NCBI GenBank assembly: GCA_035275285.1
Contig: DATENA010000009.1
Location: 1 to 20,737, forward strand
Direction of reading: 5' to 3'
Origin: Chersky-265 sp035275285
GTDB taxonomy: Bacteria; Fibrobacterota; Fibrobacteria; UBA11236
Length of the DNA: 20,737 nucleotides
The notes beneath the pieces were generated by a model. That model did not search any database, was not told the origin of the DNA, and saw only the letters and a list, made by a program, of their open reading frames with translations. The first letter of the stretch is position 1. Every line of letters starts with the position of its first letter. The position numbers and the translations under genes are program-made. This document shows, piece by piece, positions 1 through 7,521 of this stretch.

Positions 1-127
1 CGTATTCAACTCCCGACCCCCGGCCCCGAAGGGCGCAGCCGCGGCCGCAATGTATTTGCCTGTACTCCCGACAATTGAAGCCTTGGGCAGCCCTCCCGAT
101 CCTCTTCCTCCGGCCGCACAGAGTGGA

Positions 128-1312
128 CTATCGTGACGCGAACTGAATCTCCATCCCCTTTTCCTGCGCCAGGTTCAGGTGCAGCGGCTTGGTTTTGCGC
201 TTGAATTTGTCCATGACGAGGACGATTTCGGGCTTTTCCTTGTCCTGGAGGTTCGCCTTGGTGACGATGCCGATATGGCCGATCAGGAAGGGCTTGGCGC
301 ATTTGGTCACCACCACGCGCGTGCCCACGGGAAAGACGGGGATGAGGGTGATGAGCGCGTTGACCACGTGGGAATTGAGGCCCTTGCCCGCCTCGTCGAT
401 GAGCTGGCGGATGGCTTCCAGGGACGTCATGGGATCGCCGGTTCCCGGGCGGGGCGAGATGGCGGTGATATAGGTGTCGGCGACCGCCGCGATCTGGGCA
501 TGGCGGTGGATGTGGCCGCCGGCGTTCGCGAGGGTTTTCAGCGGCATCACGTCCTCGCCCTTGAGCTGGCGCGGATACCCGCGGGCGTCCAGGCGCTCAT
601 GGTGCTGGTAGGCCACGTGGGCGGCATTGATGTTGATGCCCTCGTTGGCGCGCAGGATGGCGAATCCCACCGCCGGATGCTCTTCCAGCAGGTAGTTCTC
701 CTGCAGGCTCAGCGGCCCTTTCTTCCCGAACACCGAATCGGGCACGATGATCATCCCCAGGTCCATCAGGAAGCAGCCCAGGGCCAGCTCCTGGATGTCC
801 TGCATGCTGTATTTCAGGCGCGAGGCGATCAGGGTGGCGGTGATGGTGACGTCCAGGGCGTGCTGGTGGAGGTATCCGTCCTTGGTGCGCATGGAAGCCA
901 GGTTCACCATCAGCGGTTCCTGGCCCAGGATGGAGCGGATGATCTGGTCCACGATGGTTTTCAATTGCTCCGTGGCCACGATGTTCTTGAACCGTCCGGT
1001 ATCGGAGGTGAACTTGGAGAGGTTCTCCAGGGTGTAATCGTGGGTCTCGCCGATTTTCTGCAGCAGGCCCATGTTGTCTTTCCAGGCCTGCTGGGCCTGG
1101 AGGGCGAGCTGATCGTTCACGTTGCCTACGGGGAGCGTCTCGTCCCCGTCCAGGTGCACCCATATGGAGCGCATGTGCTGGCGTTTGCAACGCTGGATGA
1201 CGGCTTCGTCCAGGAGGAACCCGGCCGCCAGTTGCACGCCGCTCGCGCCGCCGAGCACGGACCGGGCGACCACCATTCCCGGGGTGACTTCATCGATGGG
1301 GAGCTGGATCAT
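128..1312 (-). CDS. HD-GYP domain protein with degenerate HD motif
   Basis: Protein of 394 residues. The N-terminal ~60 residues (IDEVTPGMVVARS...) resemble the small domain often preceding HD-GYP phosphodiesterases, which cleave the second messenger c-di-GMP. The HD-GYP core follows: His at ~151 in HQHALDVT, then FLMDLGM at ~181-187, EEHPAVG with His ~212, HHE at ~237-239, and GYP at ~245-247. Canonical family members read LLHDIGK where this has FLMDLGM, so the metal-binding His of the HD pair is Met and the following Lys is also Met; the Asp is kept. The C-terminal ~70 residues form the usual beta-rich tail. The ATG at 1312 is preferred because it begins the conserved domain and has AAAGG about 11 nt upstream; a TTG at 1390 would add 26 unconserved residues. 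It lies 108 nt downstream of the histidine kinase and may be co-transcribed. It may be inactive or act as a c-di-GMP sensor. Confidence 0.85.
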   Translation of the reverse strand: MIQLPIDEVTPGMVVARSVLGGASGVQLAAGFLLDEAVIQRCKRQHMRSIWVHLDGDETLPVGNVNDQLALQAQQAWKDNMGLLQKIGETHDYTLENLSKFTSDTGRFKNIVATEQLKTIVDQIIRSILGQEPLMVNLASMRTKDGYLHQHALDVTITATLIASRLKYSMQDIQELALGCFLMDLGMIIVPDSVFGKKGPLSLQENYLLEEHPAVGFAILRANEGININAAHVAYQHHERLDARGYPRQLKGEDVMPLKTLANAGGHIHRHAQIAAVADTYITAISPRPGTGDPMTSLEAIRQLIDEAGKGLNSHVVNALITLIPVFPVGTRVVVTKCAKPFLIGHIGIVTKANLQDKEKPEIVLVMDKFKRKTKPLHLNLAQEKGMEIQFASR

Positions 1313-1420
1313 GTTCGCGCGAAACCTTTGCAAGCCGGGAACGCAGGGCGCCCTACCGGGATTGTAAGGCCCGCCGGGCGGCGTGGTCAATGGGATTCCG
1401 GCGGTCCGGCCCGGTCGCGC

Positions 1421-2899
1421 TCAGGCGACGGGGAAAACCAGCGAAACTTCCGTTCCCTCGCCCTCGCGGCTGGCGATGGAAATGGAACCGCCGTGGGCTT
1501 CCATGATGCGCTTGCACAGGCTGAGGCCCAGTCCGTAGCCGCCGGTCTCCCGGGAGCGGGAGCGATCCACGCGGTAGAAGGGCTCGAACAGGCGGGGCAA
1601 TTCGTCCGCTGGAATGCCTACGCCTTTGTCCTTGATGCGCACGGTGACCCCGGAGGCGGACTCCTCGATGCGCACTTCCACGGGAGCGCCGCGGCCCTGG
1701 GAGAATTTCACCGCATTGTCCAGGATGTTCCCGAGCACCTTGCGCACCCGCGCCCGATCGGCCTTGACCGAAGGGCCAGGTCCGGTCCGGGAGGGGACCT
1801 GCCGGGCCCCCGGGGCCCGCATGTCCGCGTCCGCCACGGCCTCGGAGACCAGCACCCCCAGGTCCACCGGCTCCAGGTTGAGCTTGCCGTTGGCGCTGTC
1901 CAGCCGCGCGGTCTCGAGGATCTCGGAGATCATGGCTTCCATTTCGCCCAGATCGTCGCGGATGCTTTCTTTGGCCGTGCCTTCAGGGGCCATTTCCAGG
2001 GCCACCCTGATGCGCGTCAGCGGGGAGCGCAGCTCATGGCTCACGTCCAGGAGCAGTTGCTCGCGCGAGCGCACCATCTCTTGGAGGCCCGTCGACATGG
2101 CGTTGAAGGACCGGCCCAGGATCCCCAGTTCGTCGCGGGAGCAGACGGGGATCTGGTGGCCCAGTTCCCCGCGCCGGATGCGCTCCACGCCCGCCGTGAG
2201 GTCCCGCAAGGGAAACAGGAGGCGCCGGATCACCAGGAAGGCGCAGATGAGCACGCAGGACACGATCAGGAGCAGGCCGATGAAATACTTGCCGTTCCCT
2301 TCCATGTTCTGCTGGAAGCCGGTGGAGAAGAGGAAGACTCCCCGGCCCTGGTTCACCTGGACGAAATAACGGCCGTGCCTCCAGGCGGTTTTCGCGCCCG
2401 CCTCCGCACCCTCTCCCGGCATGGGGGCCATTTCATGCCGGAAGGTCCCGTGGCCGCCGCCTTGGGGCAGGTCCGGTCCCGGACCGCTCTCCCAGGACGC
2501 GTCCGGCCCGAGGTAGCGGATATTCAGCGAATACCGGGAGGCCAGCATCCGCGCCTTGGCGGTATCCGGCGGCGAGCCGATCTCGGCGGCCAGGGCGTGG
2601 GCGTAATGCACGGCGTTGCGTTCCATGGCCTCATGGGTATGGAAAAAGGAAAGGCGGAAGAAACCGCCCACGCACATGTTCACCAGCACGCCCGCGAGCA
2701 CCAGCACCAACAGCAGTTTGAGCATCAGGGAACGCCGGAACTTGCGTTTGCCCAGGTCGGCCGCGTCCCGGCATCGCCGAGCCCAGCGGGGATGCGTTTT
2801 CGCCCACCTGGAGTCCCGGGAGGAGTCCGCCGGGGAGTCCCGTCCCACCCGCGCGGGGTCCCGGTCAGGGCGCACGTTCGTCCCCGGTCCCGTCCTCAT
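1421..2899 (-). CDS. CpxA/BaeS-type sensor histidine kinase
   Basis: Membrane histidine kinase of up to 492 residues. The first ~56 residues are Arg-rich. Membrane segments lie at ~57-80 and ~205-228, with a periplasmic sensor region of ~120 residues between them. A HAMP linker follows at ~228-280. The HisKA H-box is LLLDVSHELRSPLTR, with the phospho-accepting His ~288. The ATPase domain shows the N-box NILDNAVKFS (~391-400), DKGVGIP (~424-430) and GGYGLGL (~453-459). It should autophosphorylate and pass phosphate to the response regulator encoded immediately upstream. The ATG at 2899 overlaps the regulator gene by 35 bases and has no clear ribosome site; a GTG at 2875, with GGGGA ahead of it, or an even later start would trim the Arg-rich tail. 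Domain content and neighbours suggest envelope-stress sensing, but the signal cannot be read from the sequence. Confidence 0.93.
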   Translation of the reverse strand: MRTGPGTNVRPDRDPARVGRDSPADSSRDSRWAKTHPRWARRCRDAADLGKRKFRRSLMLKLLLVLVLAGVLVNMCVGGFFRLSFFHTHEAMERNAVHYAHALAAEIGSPPDTAKARMLASRYSLNIRYLGPDASWESGPGPDLPQGGGHGTFRHEMAPMPGEGAEAGAKTAWRHGRYFVQVNQGRGVFLFSTGFQQNMEGNGKYFIGLLLIVSCVLICAFLVIRRLLFPLRDLTAGVERIRRGELGHQIPVCSRDELGILGRSFNAMSTGLQEMVRSREQLLLDVSHELRSPLTRIRVALEMAPEGTAKESIRDDLGEMEAMISEILETARLDSANGKLNLEPVDLGVLVSEAVADADMRAPGARQVPSRTGPGPSVKADRARVRKVLGNILDNAVKFSQGRGAPVEVRIEESASGVTVRIKDKGVGIPADELPRLFEPFYRVDRSRSRETGGYGLGLSLCKRIMEAHGGSISIASREGEGTEVSLVFPVA

Positions 2900-3572
2900 C
2901 GCCGATGTACATGTAGCCCGCGCCCCGCACCGTTTTCAGGAAGGCGGGCTTTTTGGGATCGTCGCCGAGCTTCTGGCGCAGGCGGCTGATGAGCACGTCG
3001 ATGGAGCGGTTGTACGGCTCCCATTCCATCCCCTTGGTGCGATCGAGGATATAATCGCGGTCCATCACCTTGCCGGGGCTGCGCGCGAACAAGGCCAGCA
3101 CTTCGAACTCCATGGCGGTCAGATCGATGGATTTCCCGCCCAGGCTCGCCTCATGCCTGCGGAAGTCCAGTTCCAGGGAACCGTGCCGCAGTTTGTCCGG
3201 CGCCACGGCCCCGCCGCCGCGGCGCAGCACGGATTGGATGCGGGCCACCAGTTCGCGGGGCTCGAAGGGCTTGGGCAGGTAATCGTCCGCGCCCAGTTCC
3301 AGGCCCAGCACCCGGTCGGCGACTTCGCCGCGGGCGGTGAGCATGATGATGGGAACGGCGTAATCGCGCCGGATCTCCCGGCACATCTCGAAGCCGTCCT
3401 TGTCCGGCAACATCACGTCCAGGATCACGATATCGGGGAGTTCCCGGCGCAGGAAGCGGATGGCTTCGTCCGGGTGGACGGCGGAGACGCCCTTCAAACC
3501 GAACTTGGCCAGGTAGTCCGTCAGGAGCCTGCCGAGCTTCTTGTCATCGTCGATGATCAATACGGTCTTCAT
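2865..3572 (-). CDS. OmpR/CpxR-family response regulator
   Basis: Response regulator of 235 residues. The receiver domain (1-120) has the acidic pair Asp8/Asp9, the phospho-acceptor Asp52 in VILDVMLPDKDG, Thr79 in MLTA and Lys101 in LPKPF. The C-terminal winged-helix DNA-binding domain (~132-228) ends with the family signature FLKTVRGAGYMY. The ATG at 3572 starts directly at the receiver (MKTVLIIDDD); an upstream in-frame start at 3620 would add 16 residues of no recognisable content. The gene follows the Spy/CpxP-like lipoprotein by 55 nt and overlaps the kinase gene, the arrangement of a CpxP-CpxR-CpxA module. The GTAAC repeat at 4188-4202 is a plausible binding site for it. The family call is firm; the CpxR-like role is inferred from context. 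Confidence 0.95.
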   Translation of the reverse strand: MKTVLIIDDDKKLGRLLTDYLAKFGLKGVSAVHPDEAIRFLRRELPDIVILDVMLPDKDGFEMCREIRRDYAVPIIMLTARGEVADRVLGLELGADDYLPKPFEPRELVARIQSVLRRGGGAVAPDKLRHGSLELDFRRHEASLGGKSIDLTAMEFEVLALFARSPGKVMDRDYILDRTKGMEWEPYNRSIDVLISRLRQKLGDDPKKPAFLKTVRGAGYMYIGDEDGTGDERAP

Positions 3573-3627
3573 GGCGGTTTTCCGGGGGGCCTTCCGTTCC
3601 TGCGTGGAAAGGTACAGCATACCGGGC

Positions 3628-4071
3628 TCAGCGGCAATGCCGTTCCAGCTTGGAGGCGAGCTTTTCCCTCTGGGCGGAGTCCAGGATGGCGTGGAACTCG
3701 GCGAACTCGGCCACCATGAAGGACCTCAGTTCCTTGATCTTGGCTTCGCGCTCCTCGAGGCTCTGGTTCAACTTGGCCTGGTCCACGGTGGCGGCGCGGA
3801 TCTGGCCCAGGGCCACCTCGCGGAAACCCGCGTGGACGGCCTGGAAATCGGCCTTGCGGGCCAGGATGTCCGCCTTGATCTTGTCCAGCTTGGTTTTCTG
3901 CTCGGGCCTCAGGTCCAGCTCCTTGGCCACGCGCTTGGCGATGCGGTCCGCCTTCTCCTCCGGGCTGGCGTTCCAGCCGCAATGGCGGCCGCGGCAGCCC
4001 GCCAGCAGCAGGGCCCCGGCCGTGATGGCCACCACCGGAAACGCGAAGCGAAACAATCGTCCGACCAACAT
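3628..4071 (-). CDS. Spy/CpxP-like periplasmic lipoprotein
   Basis: Small protein of 147 residues. Residues 1-25 form a lipoprotein signal peptide ending in the lipobox LLAGC, with Cys26 as the lipidated residue. The mature part is almost entirely charged helix and carries two copies of the LTxxQ-like motif of the Spy/CpxP family: LRPEQKTKL at ~54-62 and LDSAQREKL at ~130-138. Proteins of this family act as ATP-independent chaperones or as inhibitors of the cognate sensor kinase. Unlike E. coli CpxP and Spy, this one appears to be membrane-anchored. The start has a strong ribosome site (AAAGGAGA) spaced 5-6 nt from the ATG. It is the first gene of a three- or four-gene operon with the response regulator and kinase. 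Confidence 0.85.
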   Translation of the reverse strand: MLVGRLFRFAFPVVAITAGALLLAGCRGRHCGWNASPEEKADRIAKRVAKELDLRPEQKTKLDKIKADILARKADFQAVHAGFREVALGQIRAATVDQAKLNQSLEEREAKIKELRSFMVAEFAEFHAILDSAQREKLASKLERHCR

Positions 4072-4187
4072 AAGAATCTCCTTTGTCGAAACCGGCTACC
4101 CGCCGGTGCCGGTTCCCCGGCGCGCCGGATCCCTCCGGCTACCTGGAAGAAGATACGGGCCGAAGGTAAGCCCGGCGTATGCGCCAT

Positions 4188-4202
4188 GTAACGGATTGTA
4201 AC
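4188..4202 (+). promoter_or_regulatory. Cpx-box-like tandem repeat GTAAC-N5-GTAAC
   Basis: Two identical GTAAC half-sites at 4188-4192 and 4198-4202 are separated by five bases, giving a 10-bp period. A weaker GTATG lies at 4177-4181. E. coli CpxR binds GTAAA-N5-GTAAA direct repeats, and OmpR-family regulators in general bind tandem half-sites one helical turn apart. The site is about 120 nt upstream of the lipoprotein start and in the gap shared with the divergent oxidoreductase gene, so it could serve autoregulation of the Cpx-like operon. The assignment is inferred from motif and position only. Confidence 0.45.
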
Positions 4203-4278
4203 CCGCATTTCCCGGTTTCCGGCCGTTTGCGGGGACCGGACCGGGGCCGGGAGGGATCTGTTGTAGGGGGCGAGGGCA

Positions 4279-4316
4279 AAAGGTTTTTTCAATAGAGAAA
4301 GGTTTTTTCAACAGAG
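4279..4316 (+). repeat. Two-unit 19-bp tandem repeat in the leader of the oxidoreductase gene
   Basis: The units are AAAGGTTTTTTCAATAGAG (4279-4297) and AAAGGTTTTTTCAACAGAG (4298-4316), identical at 18 of 19 positions. The repeat is AT-rich in a GC-rich region and abuts the ribosome site AGAGGAGG (4315-4322) of the downstream gene. It could be a tandem operator, an upstream translational enhancer or a slipped-strand duplication. Confidence 0.9.
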
Positions 4317-4329
4317 AGGAGGTTCCCTT

Positions 4330-5481
4330 ATGCCGATCCGGAAAAAAACCAGTGCCGCCGCCGCGACGGTGAAGCCGTCCAAAAAGGTCAGGTACGCCGT
4401 CGTGGGCCTGGGCTACTTTTCCCAATCGTCCATCCTGCCCGCTTTCGCGCATGCGGGCAAGAACAGCGAACTCACGGCCCTGGTCTCGGACGATCCCGAG
4501 AAGCTCAAGAAGCTGGGCAAGAAATTCAAGGCCAAGGGCGCCTACGGCTACGACCAATACCAGGATCTCCTGGCCGGCGGCGAGGTGGACGCGGTGTACA
4601 TCGCCTTGCCCAACGATATGCATAAGGACTACGCCGTGCGCGCGTCCAAAATGGGCATCCACGTCCTGGTCGAAAAACCCATGGCCGTGACCGAACGCGA
4701 GTGCGAGGAGATGATCCGCGCCGCCAACGAGCACCACGCCCGCCTGATGGTCGCCTACCGGCTGCACCTGGACGCGGCCAACCTGACCGCGGTCGAGACG
4801 ATCAAGGCGGGCAAGATCGGGGATCCGCGGTTCTTCAACAGCGCCTTCTCCATGCAGGTGAAGGACGAGAACATCCGCGTGAAGGCGGAACGGGGAGGCG
4901 GACCGGTCCCGGATCTGGGCATCTACTGCATCAATGCTTCCCGCTACCTGTTCCGGGACGAGCCGTATGAAGCCGTCGCCGTCAGCTCCAGGAAAAAGGA
5001 CGATCCCCGCTTCAAGGAAGTGGAAGAGATGACCTCGGCGGTGCTGCGCTTCCCGGGCGATCGCCAGGCGGCCTTCACCTGCAGTTTCGGGGCCGCGGAT
5101 ATGGCCTACTACAACGTGGTGGGCGCCAAAGGGAACGTCTGCCTGGATCAGGCCTACGATGTCGCCTTCGCCTCCACCTTGGAAACCACCGTGGCCGGCA
5201 AGACCAGGACCAGGACCTTCCCGAAAAAGGATCAGGTCGCCGCCGAGCTGATTTATTTCTCCGATTGCGTGCTCAACGGCAGGGAACCGGAGCCTTCGGG
5301 ACTGGAAGGCCTCGCCGACGTGCGCATCATCAATGCCATCCTGGAATCCGCCCGGACCGGCAAGCCCGTGACCATAGAGCGCGTGGAAAAGCGGACCCGG
5401 CCTTCCATCGGCATGGAGATCGACCGGCCGCCGGCGGGCAAGCCGGAATTGTTCCACGCGGAGTCGCCCACCCGGGACTGA
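4330..5481 (+). CDS. Gfo/Idh/MocA-family NAD(P)-dependent oxidoreductase
   Basis: Protein of 383 residues resembling glucose-fructose oxidoreductase and related sugar dehydrogenases. The N-terminal Rossmann fold begins after a ~20-residue Lys/Ala-rich extension with GLGYF at ~26-30. The conserved VEKPMA motif (Lys116) follows, then the GGGPVPDLGIYCINA segment (Asp195, Tyr199, Asn202) that lines the substrate pocket in the glucose-fructose oxidoreductase subgroup. No twin-arginine signal is visible, so it is probably cytoplasmic, unlike Zymomonas GFOR. The ATG at 4330 is well supported by AGAGGAGG 7 nt upstream. The gene appears monocistronic, flanked by a tandem repeat upstream and a hairpin downstream. 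The substrate cannot be deduced; a sugar or polyol is likely. Confidence 0.9.
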   Translation: MPIRKKTSAAAATVKPSKKVRYAVVGLGYFSQSSILPAFAHAGKNSELTALVSDDPEKLKKLGKKFKAKGAYGYDQYQDLLAGGEVDAVYIALPNDMHKDYAVRASKMGIHVLVEKPMAVTERECEEMIRAANEHHARLMVAYRLHLDAANLTAVETIKAGKIGDPRFFNSAFSMQVKDENIRVKAERGGGPVPDLGIYCINASRYLFRDEPYEAVAVSSRKKDDPRFKEVEEMTSAVLRFPGDRQAAFTCSFGAADMAYYNVVGAKGNVCLDQAYDVAFASTLETTVAGKTRTRTFPKKDQVAAELIYFSDCVLNGREPEPSGLEGLADVRIINAILESARTGKPVTIERVEKRTRPSIGMEIDRPPAGKPELFHAESPTRD

Positions 5482-5548
5482 TCCCCGGTCCGGGATATTT
5501 CCCACGGTCCCCTGGGTCCCCCTCAGGACGAGGCCATCCCGGACCACT

Positions 5549-5590
5549 CCGGAGAGCGGCCGTCCGGAGCACCGGATGACCGCTCTCCGG
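5549..5590 (+). terminator. Nested hairpin after the oxidoreductase gene
   Basis: An 11-bp perfect stem (CCGGAGAGCGG at 5549-5559 with CCGCTCTCCGG at 5580-5590) encloses a second hairpin, TCCGG-AGCA-CCGGA (5563-5576). It lies 68 nt after the oxidoreductase stop and 20 nt before the rhomboid start. There is no proper T-tract (CTTTACTACCTTA follows), so it may be a weak or factor-assisted terminator, an mRNA-stabilising structure, or a leader element of the rhomboid gene. Confidence 0.5.
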
Positions 5591-5610
5591 CTTTACTACC
5601 TTATCCACCC

Positions 5611-6246
5611 ATGGACCCGGCCATGACCCAAGGACCCGTGATCACTTACGCCCTCATCGCGTTGAACGTCGCGATTTCCCTGTGGGGATTCTCGGCGCTG
5701 AAAAGAGGCGGCGGGGCGTTCAAACGCTTCGTGTTCGCGCCTTTCGAGACGGCGCGCGGGCGCAATCCGGAAAGCGTTTTCCTCGCGCAGTTCTCCCACG
5801 CGGACGGGTGGCACCTGTTCTTCAACATGCTCACCCTCTACATTTTCGGGCGGGTGGTGGAAAGGGCGATGGGCATCCACATGCTGACGCTCTATGCCGC
5901 CTCCGGCCTGGCGGCCACGCTGCTCATCTTCCTCCTGCGCCGCGACAATCCGGACTACCGGGTGCTGGGGGCCAGCGGTTCGGTCACGGGAATCCTCTTC
6001 GCCGCCATCGTGATCGACCCGGGAATGAGCATCACCCTGATGATCCTCCCGGTCTTTCCCATTCCGGCCCCCCTCTTCGCGGTCTTGTACATCCTCTATT
6101 CCACCTTCCTGCTCGACAAGCAGGTGGGCAACGTGGCCCATGAAGCGCATATCGCCGGCGGCCTGGCCGGCTTCCTGCTGGCGGGATTCCTGTACCCGGA
6201 ACATTTCGCGCCCCTCCTGGAACGCGTCCAGCGCCTGCTGCATTGA
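5611..6246 (+). CDS. Rhomboid-family intramembrane serine protease
   Basis: Protein of 211 residues with about six hydrophobic segments, the core length of a prokaryotic rhomboid. The catalytic Ser is Ser122 in VLGASGSVTG, and the catalytic His is His180 in HEAHIAGGLAG. The HLFFNM motif (His68, Asn72) that helps form the oxyanion hole is also present. Such enzymes cleave transmembrane segments within the membrane; the substrate is unknown. An ATG at 5623 (residue 5) is an alternative start, and no good ribosome site distinguishes the two. The gene is separated from the oxidoreductase by a strong hairpin and converges on the next gene, so it is probably a single transcription unit. Confidence 0.9.
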   Translation: MDPAMTQGPVITYALIALNVAISLWGFSALKRGGGAFKRFVFAPFETARGRNPESVFLAQFSHADGWHLFFNMLTLYIFGRVVERAMGIHMLTLYAASGLAATLLIFLLRRDNPDYRVLGASGSVTGILFAAIVIDPGMSITLMILPVFPIPAPLFAVLYILYSTFLLDKQVGNVAHEAHIAGGLAGFLLAGFLYPEHFAPLLERVQRLLH

Positions 6247-6307
6247 ACGGTTCCGCATCCGGATCCCGGCCCAGGCGCCAAGGCCCGGCGGAAGCCGGCG
6301 TTCAGCC

Positions 6308-7030
6308 TCAGGCCAATTCGAACAGGATGGAATTGCCCCGCTTGCCGGAGGCCTTGATCATTCCCATGCGGGCCAGGCAATAGGTCATGCGCGCGATGCG
6401 GAAATAGGGCTGCTTCAGGGCCTTGGCCAGCTCGCGGTTGGTGGAGGGCCCGGTCCAGCCCGCCGGCAAGACCTGCAGGAAATCCCGGCCGCTCTCGAAC
6501 ACGGTGCGGCCGGCCACCTCGAGCAGGATATGATCCTTGATGCTGGTCCCTTTCCGGCGCCAGCTTCCCTTGCCGTCCTCGCAGCGCATCTCCTCTTCCT
6601 TCACCAGCACCACTTCCACGGAAAAGCGCGGGTGCAGGAGCAGATGGGGGAAGCTCACCAGTTCGTCGAACAAATCGTAGAGGCTGCCGCGCTTGGGGGA
6701 TTTCCGCCGGCCGAGGAAGGTCTCGCCGTCCGCGCCGATCCTGGTGATCCATTTCTCCACCGCCACCGGATGCACGATGCGCACGCAACGCTCGGCCAGG
6801 AGCCGGTCGAGCTTGCGCTTCATGCTCCCGAAGCTTCCCGTCTGGATTTCGATCACGTCTTCGCCGCGCCGGATGTCCACCCAGTACCCGCCCACCTTCT
6901 CTTCCAGGCAATCGCCCGGCCGCGCATACAGGCGTTTCAGGTGCGCATGCAGAGAGCGCTCGCCCAACGTGCCGATCAAGGGGGGTTCCCCGCCCGGGGC
7001 GTAAGGAACCGGTTGCGAATCGAGGTCCAT
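6308..7030 (-). CDS. Conserved hypothetical with PD-(D/E)XK-like core and C-terminal winged helix
   Basis: About 240 residues. I recognise the pattern of this protein from unannotated bacterial genes but know of no established function. Residues ~20-90 carry GTLGERSLH (Glu24), VDI (Asp52) and VIEIQTGSF (Glu61, Gln63). The order E...D...E-x-Q matches the metal-binding residues of restriction-endonuclease-like (PD-(D/E)XK) folds, with Gln in the usual Lys place. A conserved block follows (IVHPVAVEKWI, RRKSPKRG, ELVSFP), then SWRRKGTSI. The last ~55 residues look like a winged helix (STNRELAKAL...MTYCLARMGMI). The ATG at 7030 is used; a TTG at 7048 has GGAG too close. It lies 69 nt after the secreted-protein gene on the same strand. 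A nuclease or nucleic-acid-binding role is inferred. Confidence 0.75.
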   Translation of the reverse strand: MDLDSQPVPYAPGGEPPLIGTLGERSLHAHLKRLYARPGDCLEEKVGGYWVDIRRGEDVIEIQTGSFGSMKRKLDRLLAERCVRIVHPVAVEKWITRIGADGETFLGRRKSPKRGSLYDLFDELVSFPHLLLHPRFSVEVVLVKEEEMRCEDGKGSWRRKGTSIKDHILLEVAGRTVFESGRDFLQVLPAGWTGPSTNRELAKALKQPYFRIARMTYCLARMGMIKASGKRGNSILFELA

Positions 7031-7099
7031 CAAGCCAATAGTAACCAATCTCCGGCGACGCCGCCTCGGCCGCCGCGCGGCAGCCGCAAAAACGCGCCG

Positions 7100-7498
7100 C
7101 TAACGGAGCACCAGGTCGGGGGAGACCGGCAGGACGGCGTCCCCCGTCACCACCCGGGATACTTCCGCGGGTCTGAACGGTTCCCAGGTTTCGAAGCGCC
7201 TCCCCGAGACCTTGTAGGAAAGGGCCGTCATCGCGACGGCATCCAGGCCCGAGTCGAAAGGGATGCTGAATCCGCCGTTCACCACCGAGACCATGGGAAC
7301 GTGGATGGATTGCATCAGCTTGGCTTTGCCGTCGGCGTCCGGCTTGTCCCATACCTGTATGACGAAATCGTAGGTCCCGTTCTGCTTGGAGGTGGCGGCG
7401 AGGCGGCCTTCCAACATGCAGAGGGAATGCGCGGGGATGACGGCGAGGATTATGAACAAGAGAACCGGAGCGGATTTCCTTCCCATTGAGAACTCCAT
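7100..7498 (-). CDS. Small secreted hypothetical protein
   Basis: Protein of 132 residues whose family I do not recognise. Residues 1-26 form a signal peptide (RKSAPVLLFIILAVIPAHS), so the product is exported. The remainder is predicted to be beta-rich, with alternating hydrophobic positions (YDFVIQVWDK, GGFSIPFDSG), possibly a single immunoglobulin-like or jelly-roll domain. The ATG at 7498 is fixed by a near-perfect ribosome site (AAAGGAGG) 4 nt upstream; the internal ATG at 7486 would leave that site too far away. A good promoter lies at 7522-7550. The next gene downstream may share the transcript. Confidence 0.8.
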   Translation of the reverse strand: MEFSMGRKSAPVLLFIILAVIPAHSLCMLEGRLAATSKQNGTYDFVIQVWDKPDADGKAKLMQSIHVPMVSVVNGGFSIPFDSGLDAVAMTALSYKVSGRRFETWEPFRPAEVSRVVTGDAVLPVSPDLVLR

Positions 7499-7521
7499 AA
7501 GACCTCCTTTAAGGACTGCCT

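Noticed and set aside
1..127. Possible gene end at the left edge
   Set aside because: The 127 bases beyond the HD-GYP stop show no frame with protein-like content and no terminator hairpin with a T-tract.
179..2989. Very long plus-strand open frame of over 900 codons
   Set aside because: It runs antisense to the HD-GYP, kinase and regulator genes. Long antisense frames are expected in GC-rich coding DNA and the translation is His/Gln/Gly-rich with no domain.
4096..5547. Minus-strand open frame of ~480 codons opposite the oxidoreductase
   Set aside because: It is antisense to a well-supported Gfo/Idh/MocA gene with a strong ribosome site.
6285..6298. Small CCGGC-GGAA-GCCGG hairpin between the rhomboid and the next convergent gene
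   Set aside because: A 5-bp stem without a T-tract is too weak to call a terminator in GC-rich DNA.
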